Positions 60,068 to 64,000 of a stretch of DNA of 64,000 bases are shown here, piece by piece. The position numbers and the translations under genes were made by a program. The stretch spans positions 1 to 64,000 of the forward strand of contig CAJXRZ010000003.1 of assembly GCA_913060515.1 (NCBI GenBank), read 5' to 3'. The notes beneath the pieces were generated by a model. The model was not told the DNA's origin and searched no databases. It worked only from the letters and a program-made list of their open reading frames with translations. The stretch is from an uncultured Pseudomonadota bacterium (GTDB taxonomy: Bacteria; Myxococcota_A; UBA796; CAJQPC01). Position 1 is the stretch's first letter. The number at the start of each line of letters is the position of its first letter.

Positions 60068-60201
60068 TCCCTCAACTTGGAGCAGTCCTGGCCGATTCAG
60101 GCCATTCAACCCAGTGTGACGTCAGCCTTTGTAGCTTTGCGCCCAACTCGACCTAGAAGCAAAGTATAGTGCTGTCCTAACTCAGCTAGGAGCCATCCCA
60201 G

Positions 60202-60963
60202 ATGACAAAACTGACCATTGGCCTGTTGGCCACCCTGGTGGCCTGCGGCGCCCCCTGCGACGAAGGCTTCGGAGAAGGCGAAGACGGCAACTGCTACCCC
60301 ATCCAAACCGGGACCGATGACTCCGGCGAGGAAGCAGATGCAGACGCAGACGCAGACGCAGACTCAGACGCAGACGCCGATGCAGACGCCGACTCGGATG
60401 CAGACTCGGATGCAGACTCCGATCCCGGATGCAACTCCGCCGAGACGAGCATCTGCGGCACTCTGAGCGGCACAGACCCCGAGACAACCGTCGTGGTCGC
60501 CGCTCTGGAGAGCATCGACTCCGAGTTCCCCGTCGGCATCTACTACGCCTCCCCGAAGGGCCCCGACGGCACCGCGAACAGCGAGTGGACCTGGCCCCAG
60601 GACTACCAGATCAGCGAGAGCTCCAACACCGGCGGCGGCGGAGATCCAGGTGGAGACCCAGGCGGTGACCCCGGCGGGGACCCTGGTGGAGACCCCGGTG
60701 GAGACCCAGGTGGTGACCCCGGAGGAGATCCAGGTGAGGATCCAGGTGGCGATCCCGGGGGAGACCCAGGAGGAGATCCAGGCGGAACTGGCGATTCTGA
60801 ACCCTTGCCGGCTGGCGCCTACACCGTCATCCTCGCCGTTGACACCAACGGAGACGGAATCGCCGACAAGGCCCAAGACCCTTTCTCCGTGTACAGCGGC
60901 TCGGTCAACGTCACCGAAGGAAAGGCCACCGAAGGGATCGACTTCAGCTACCCATTCGAGTAG
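60202..60963 (+). CDS. Repeat-rich lipoprotein
   Basis: The signal MTKLTIGLLATLVAC ends in a lipobox. Two low-complexity regions follow: a DADADSDAD run at about residues 45-75, probably a flexible acidic spacer and Ca2+ binder, and about twelve GGDP units at about 147-195. Between and after them lie short beta-rich segments, including TNGDGIADKAQD, which looks like a calcium loop. Both repeats keep the frame, so length can vary. AGGAG is placed ten bases before ATG. The function is unknown; probably a surface protein. Confidence 0.76.
   Translation: MTKLTIGLLATLVACGAPCDEGFGEGEDGNCYPIQTGTDDSGEEADADADADADSDADADADADSDADSDADSDPGCNSAETSICGTLSGTDPETTVVVAALESIDSEFPVGIYYASPKGPDGTANSEWTWPQDYQISESSNTGGGGDPGGDPGGDPGGDPGGDPGGDPGGDPGGDPGEDPGGDPGGDPGGDPGGTGDSEPLPAGAYTVILAVDTNGDGIADKAQDPFSVYSGSVNVTEGKATEGIDFSYPFE
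60334..60424 (+). repeat. GCAGAC/GCAGAT hexanucleotide-type repeat encoding DA/DS
   Basis: About fifteen six-base units of the GCAGAC, TCAGAC, GCCGAT type encode alternating Asp with Ala or Ser. Frame-preserving, probably of variable length. Confidence 0.88.
60641..60785 (+). repeat. 12-base repeat encoding GGDP
   Basis: About twelve units of the form GGTGGAGACCCA encode GGDP, with one GEDP. Third-position changes show the array is old rather than freshly copied. The repeat is entirely coding. Confidence 0.9.
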
Positions 60964-60982
60964 CGTCCAAGCCTGACAGAAG

Positions 60983-61016
60983 ACGCCGGTCCCCAACCCT
61001 GGGGCCGGCGTTTTTT
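60983..61016. terminator. Intrinsic terminator between convergent genes
   Basis: ACGCCGG-T-CCCC and GGGG-CCGGCGT pair around a short loop with one bulged T, followed by six T. It ends the repeat-rich lipoprotein transcript. Confidence 0.9.
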
Positions 61017-61026
61017 GCTCTGGGTG

Positions 61027-61650
61027 CTAGATGCAGCTCTCAAGCCCAAGCTCCGCCAAGCGGAAGGCGCCCTGCTCCGCTTGTACGGCCTGAAGCCACT
61101 GGGAGGCGGGCGCGGTCGACTCGACCACAAGCAGCCGCTCGTTGGGCGTGCCCTGCGCTGAGCACTGAGCATCCTCGACCCACTCTCCATCGTGGAGCCT
61201 GAAGATCTGACGCCCGCCCATTGGCCGCACGCCGACGCGTGTTGAGAAGGGCTGAGGCAAGGCATCTCCCCGCAGCACCACCCGGGCCTGGGCGAATCCA
61301 GCGCGCTCCGCTGAGCCCAAAACAACCAAGAGATCCCCAAACGAGGTCTCCGGCTCCAGCTCCACAAAGAGCTCACCTACAAAGCGTCGGTCCCCGGAAG
61401 CGGCACGTCCAGCCTGAGTGCTCTCTTCCAGAGCAGCGACCAGACCCGGGTCAAAGCCTCGCTCGGGGGTCTGTCCCCAGTGGGGCAAGGCCTCGCCACC
61501 CAGCCAGAGGCCATCGGGCGAGAGCCCGAGCCCAACGCGGCCAACCCAGGTGTCCCCTGGGTCTTCCATCAAGCGCAGCTCTTGGGGTAGCACTCCCAGC
61601 TCGGAGACGGGCTGAGCGGCGAGAAGCGCGAGGAGTAGCGTGAGAGTCAT
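61027..61650 (-). CDS. Secreted protein of unknown function
   Basis: A short uncharged signal (MTLTLLLALLAAQPVSE) precedes about 190 residues of beta-rich sequence, including DTWVGRVGLGLSPDGLWLGGEALPHWG, SFGDLLVVLGSAERAGFAQARVVLRG and a closing GLESC. The protein has no known domain I can name. It has two Cys at about residues 169 and 206, which may pair. The gene stands alone between a terminator and a short gap before the epimerase gene. Confidence 0.62.
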   Translation of the reverse strand: MTLTLLLALLAAQPVSELGVLPQELRLMEDPGDTWVGRVGLGLSPDGLWLGGEALPHWGQTPERGFDPGLVAALEESTQAGRAASGDRRFVGELFVELEPETSFGDLLVVLGSAERAGFAQARVVLRGDALPQPFSTRVGVRPMGGRQIFRLHDGEWVEDAQCSAQGTPNERLLVVESTAPASQWLQAVQAEQGAFRLAELGLESCI

Positions 61651-61705
61651 GTAGCAACCTGACCCGGACAGCTTGACCCGTCAAGGTGCTTGCTCGTGCA
61701 GAATC

Positions 61706-62716
61706 TCAGGAGGGCAGGCCCGTGCGCTCGGGTGGCGCAAAGCGTGAGCCACCTTCCCAGAGGAGATCCGCGCAGGTGTCCCGCAGACAAACATTGGGGT
61801 CACGGGTCACAAAATCCAGCTCCCGCCGGGCCTTGGAGTCGTCCACATACCAGAAGTGGCTGGCTTGAAGCAGACCGACGCGATCCACCGAAAACCCAAA
61901 TCCGAGGCCGTCCCTGCCCAGACGCGGCACGCTCTCAAAGAGGCGCCGGGTCAGGATGCGTGGCGCCGTGAAGTTCGGAGCCGGCTTGTCCAGGATCTGA
62001 GCCAGGCGGTTGTAGAAGACCTGAAAGGTCATGTTGCCGCCACCGAGAAGGTAGCGCTCCCCTCCCCGACCCTTCTCAAAGGCGGTGGGCACAACGGCCG
62101 CAGCGTCACGCACATCAACAAAGGACAGACCACCCGGCGGGCTCATGGGGATCTTGTCTTCCAGGAAGAGCCGCACCGACTTGGTGCTCTCGCCAGTGAT
62201 GTCCCCGGGGCCCAGCAGCAGGCTGGGGTTCAGGCTGACAATGGGCATCTCGTCGGAGGAGAGCTTGAGCGCGACCTCTTCCGCAAAGAGCTTGGAGCGG
62301 TAGTAGGGCCACTTCTGAATGACCTCGATGGGGGTACCGCCGGTCTCATCCCGTGTCTCCGATTTGTCGGTCACACAGACGGTGCCCGAGGTGGACAGGT
62401 AGACCACCTTCTTCACGCCAGCAGCGCGAGCCGCCTCGAGCGTACGCTCCGTCCCCAACACGTGCAGCTGGTAGAGCTTCCGAGCGTCCTCGACATCGTG
62501 GGAGACCAAGCCAGCGCCATGCACCAGCCAGTCTGCATCTTCCAGAGCACCTTGAAAGCTGGCCGGGTCGGTCACATCTCCGGTGACCATCTCCGCGGCA
62601 TGCTCAACGGGTGAGCCCGAGCGGGAGACGCCCACGACATGATGGCCTGCGGCTGCAAGAACACGGACGATGTGGCGGCCCAGGTAGCCTGTGGCGCCGG
62701 TGACGAGAACCTTCAC
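61706..62716 (-). CDS. NAD(P)-dependent epimerase/dehydratase (extended SDR)
   Basis: The N-terminal cofactor loop TGATGYLGRH, the VSHDVED and VVYLSTSGTV strands, and catalytic YYRSK (Tyr/Lys) mark an extended SDR. The SLNPSLLLGPGDITGESTKSV region resembles 3-beta-hydroxysteroid dehydrogenase and dihydroflavonol reductase-like proteins. Its ATG overlaps the stop of the upstream acyltransferase gene by four bases, so the two are coupled and probably act on a common lipid or acyl-carrier-linked substrate. 336 residues. Confidence 0.86.
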   Translation of the reverse strand: MKVLVTGATGYLGRHIVRVLAAAGHHVVGVSRSGSPVEHAAEMVTGDVTDPASFQGALEDADWLVHGAGLVSHDVEDARKLYQLHVLGTERTLEAARAAGVKKVVYLSTSGTVCVTDKSETRDETGGTPIEVIQKWPYYRSKLFAEEVALKLSSDEMPIVSLNPSLLLGPGDITGESTKSVRLFLEDKIPMSPPGGLSFVDVRDAAAVVPTAFEKGRGGERYLLGGGNMTFQVFYNRLAQILDKPAPNFTAPRILTRRLFESVPRLGRDGLGFGFSVDRVGLLQASHFWYVDDSKARRELDFVTRDPNVCLRDTCADLLWEGGSRFAPPERTGLPS

Positions 62717-64000
62717 TGCTGCACCTCGGAGAGGCCAAACACCCGACTGAACTCAATGAGCAGAGGGATGTCGTTGGTCTTGATGACGCCGGAGAAGAAC
62801 TCCGGAGGCTCGGGAATGTAGCCATCGGAGATGATCTTTCGCATCATCTCCTCCGAGGTCTTCACGACGCAGTCGGCCGCGCCACTCGGGGGCTTGCCCT
62901 TGCCGACTGTCACCCCTTCGGTGTTCACGATGACATGGGAGCGAAGGCCGTCCTTTCCACCCAGCGAGAAGTACCAAGAGACGGGCTTCTTGACCCGCTC
63001 GGTGTCGAACTTGCTGCTCAGAGTCTTGAAGGCCAACTCGGTGGGATTGACCCGCACCTGACCTAGCTCCTCCAGGTCATCCGCCTCAAGCCGGCGAAGG
63101 TCCAGGACCTCGCCGTCGCGCAAGGCTTCCACGGCACGCTGGGCCAATCGGGCGGCGTGACGGGCGGCCATTGCGGGCTTCATGCCCACGGTCAGACGCT
63201 TGACCTCGCGCACTTCGATGGGAGGACCGATTCGCACCTTCAGGTCACGACCACGTGGGAGCACGGCGCCCTTTGGCAAAGCCTCGAAGGTCCCGTCCAA
63301 GTGCATGGGCAGGATGTCGATATTGGTGTCCATGGACAGCCAGCCAACCAGGGGGCGGAAGTCGCCAATGCTGCCGTCGGTGCGACGGGTGCCCTCTGGA
63401 AAGAGCAGCACCACATTGCCAGCTCGAACCACATCAATGGCCTGACGAAGAGAGGCGCGGAAGCCCCTCTTTCGGTCGATGGGCTGCAGGTTCGTGAGGC
63501 GCTCAAAGTAGGCCACGACGTACTTGTTGCCTTCGAAGAAGTAGTCCTGCGCGGCCAAGGCCACCAGCTTGTGGCCGTAGGGGCCCAAGGCGTACTTGAC
63601 CAGGCCCATGTCCAAGTGGGAGCAGTGGTTGCTGACCACGATGGTCTGGCGGTTCTGGGGGATGAACGCGCGACCGTAGATCTTGCAGTTCAAGCCTGTG
63701 CCGTAGAGCTCCCGCTGAAGGAAACCCAGGCCGGCCTTGAGGGGCTCAGCCACGATGTCTGGCAGCTCGACCTTCTCCCGGACATCCTCTTCCACGACCA
63801 CGGTCTTGGCAGGGATTCCAGCGAGTCGCACCACGTCGGCAACGGTCTCGGCGTGCGAGAGCTCGTCGGCGTCGGGAGCACCCACGCCCATCGCTTCCAG
63901 AGCCGAGGCCAGCTCGACCCACATCAGGGAGTCGAAGTGCAGGTCCTCCACCATGTGGGTGGTCGTGGTGACCTTGTTGGTGTCTACGCCAGCCACCGTC
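62713..64000 (-). CDS. ACP - acyltransferase - SCP2 domain protein (5' end beyond the window)
   Basis: The frame is open to the right edge, so the N terminus is missing. The visible start is an acyl carrier protein: HMVEDLHFDSLMWVELASALE, with the phosphopantetheine Ser in DSL. Then comes a PlsC-like acyltransferase with NHCSHLD and FPEGTRR (H-x4-D and EGT motifs). The last 110 residues look like an SCP2/sterol-carrier domain (WYFSLGGKDGLRSHVIVNTEGV, DGYIPEPPEFFSGVIKTND). An AMP-ligase domain would be expected upstream in such mega-proteins, acting as an acyl-activating and transfer chain. The epimerase gene is coupled downstream. Confidence 0.82.
   Translation of the reverse strand, partial: TVAGVDTNKVTTTTHMVEDLHFDSLMWVELASALEAMGVGAPDADELSHAETVADVVRLAGIPAKTVVVEEDVREKVELPDIVAEPLKAGLGFLQRELYGTGLNCKIYGRAFIPQNRQTIVVSNHCSHLDMGLVKYALGPYGHKLVALAAQDYFFEGNKYVVAYFERLTNLQPIDRKRGFRASLRQAIDVVRAGNVVLLFPEGTRRTDGSIGDFRPLVGWLSMDTNIDILPMHLDGTFEALPKGAVLPRGRDLKVRIGPPIEVREVKRLTVGMKPAMAARHAARLAQRAVEALRDGEVLDLRRLEADDLEELGQVRVNPTELAFKTLSSKFDTERVKKPVSWYFSLGGKDGLRSHVIVNTEGVTVGKGKPPSGAADCVVKTSEEMMRKIISDGYIPEPPEFFSGVIKTNDIPLLIEFSRVFGLSEVQQ

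Noticed and set aside
60334-60785. CRISPR-like or satellite array
   Set aside because: Repeats are short, without spacers, and keep a continuous lipoprotein frame.

Overview
The window is GC-rich, gene-dense bacterial DNA, about 64 kb, with almost no gap above 200 bases. Gene content points to a Myxococcota-like (deltaproteobacterial) lineage. The evidence is eukaryotic-type Ser/Thr kinases fused to ATPase/TPR or SUMF1 domains, many short lipoproteins rich in Asp/Gly (MopE-type calcium motifs, FG-GAP repeats), C-terminal Cys-rich/membrane/Arg anchors resembling MYXO-CTERM, a cytochrome/copper monooxygenase lipoprotein and a STAND regulator. The species cannot be named from sequence alone. Bases 1-25 are Illumina Nextera adapter, so the window starts at a contig edge and tsaD is cut there. 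The last gene runs off the right edge.

Layout. 1-10 kb: tsaD (partial), a choice-of-anchor lipoprotein, an alpha/beta-hydrolase-like protein without its nucleophile, sppA, a small basic protein missed by length filters, tatD-holB, and divergent greB-rluA. 11-14.8 kb: a tightly overlapping folate/pterin operon (pteridine-reductase-like SDR, a FolB-cupin fusion, a second SDR, GNAT), then ttcA. 15-19 kb: small membrane and zinc-ribbon proteins, a DUF4336-like protein, an AlkA-like glycosylase and a copper monooxygenase lipoprotein. 19-22.4 kb: a large kinase-ATPase-TPR protein.

22.4-35.6 kb is the metabolic core. boxR, boxC and boxB belong to the aerobic benzoyl-CoA epoxidation (box) pathway and share a divergent promoter region with two near-identical palindromes. 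After one lipoprotein and a response regulator come hcrC-hcrA-hcrB, a molybdenum/FeS/FAD 4-hydroxybenzoyl-CoA reductase. Together these would send 4-hydroxybenzoyl-CoA to benzoyl-CoA and then through epoxidation and hydrolytic ring cleavage. boxA and the CoA ligase are not in the window. The stop of hcrB overlaps the start of a bufferin-like (BufA2-type) Cys-rich RiPP precursor, which is followed by its MNIO/DUF692 enzyme (BufB) and DUF2063 partner (BufC). The precursor looks like a lipoprotein. A Tat sulfatase and a DUF4863 (4-hydroxylaminobenzoate lyase family) gene follow.

35.6-64 kb: an HTTM pair, a DprE2/DprE1-like pair, an M1 aminopeptidase, a kinase-SUMF1 protein, a frameshifted membrane protein gene, a PQQ-type sugar dehydrogenase, two tandem paralogous MopE/FG-GAP lipoproteins, a STAND regulator, yhbY, a thioredoxin-like protein, a large anchored surface protein, an M23 peptidase, two coupled cNMP-domain proteins, a PlsC acyltransferase, a GT4 glycosyltransferase, a repeat-rich lipoprotein, a secreted protein, an NAD-dependent epimerase, and an ACP-acyltransferase-SCP2 protein cut by the edge.

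The most interesting items are the lipoprotein-type bufferin cluster coupled to hcrCAB, the hybrid Hcr plus Box route, the dual-palindrome boxR/boxC regulatory region, and a recurrent pattern of very short, uncharged export signals on the lipoproteins.
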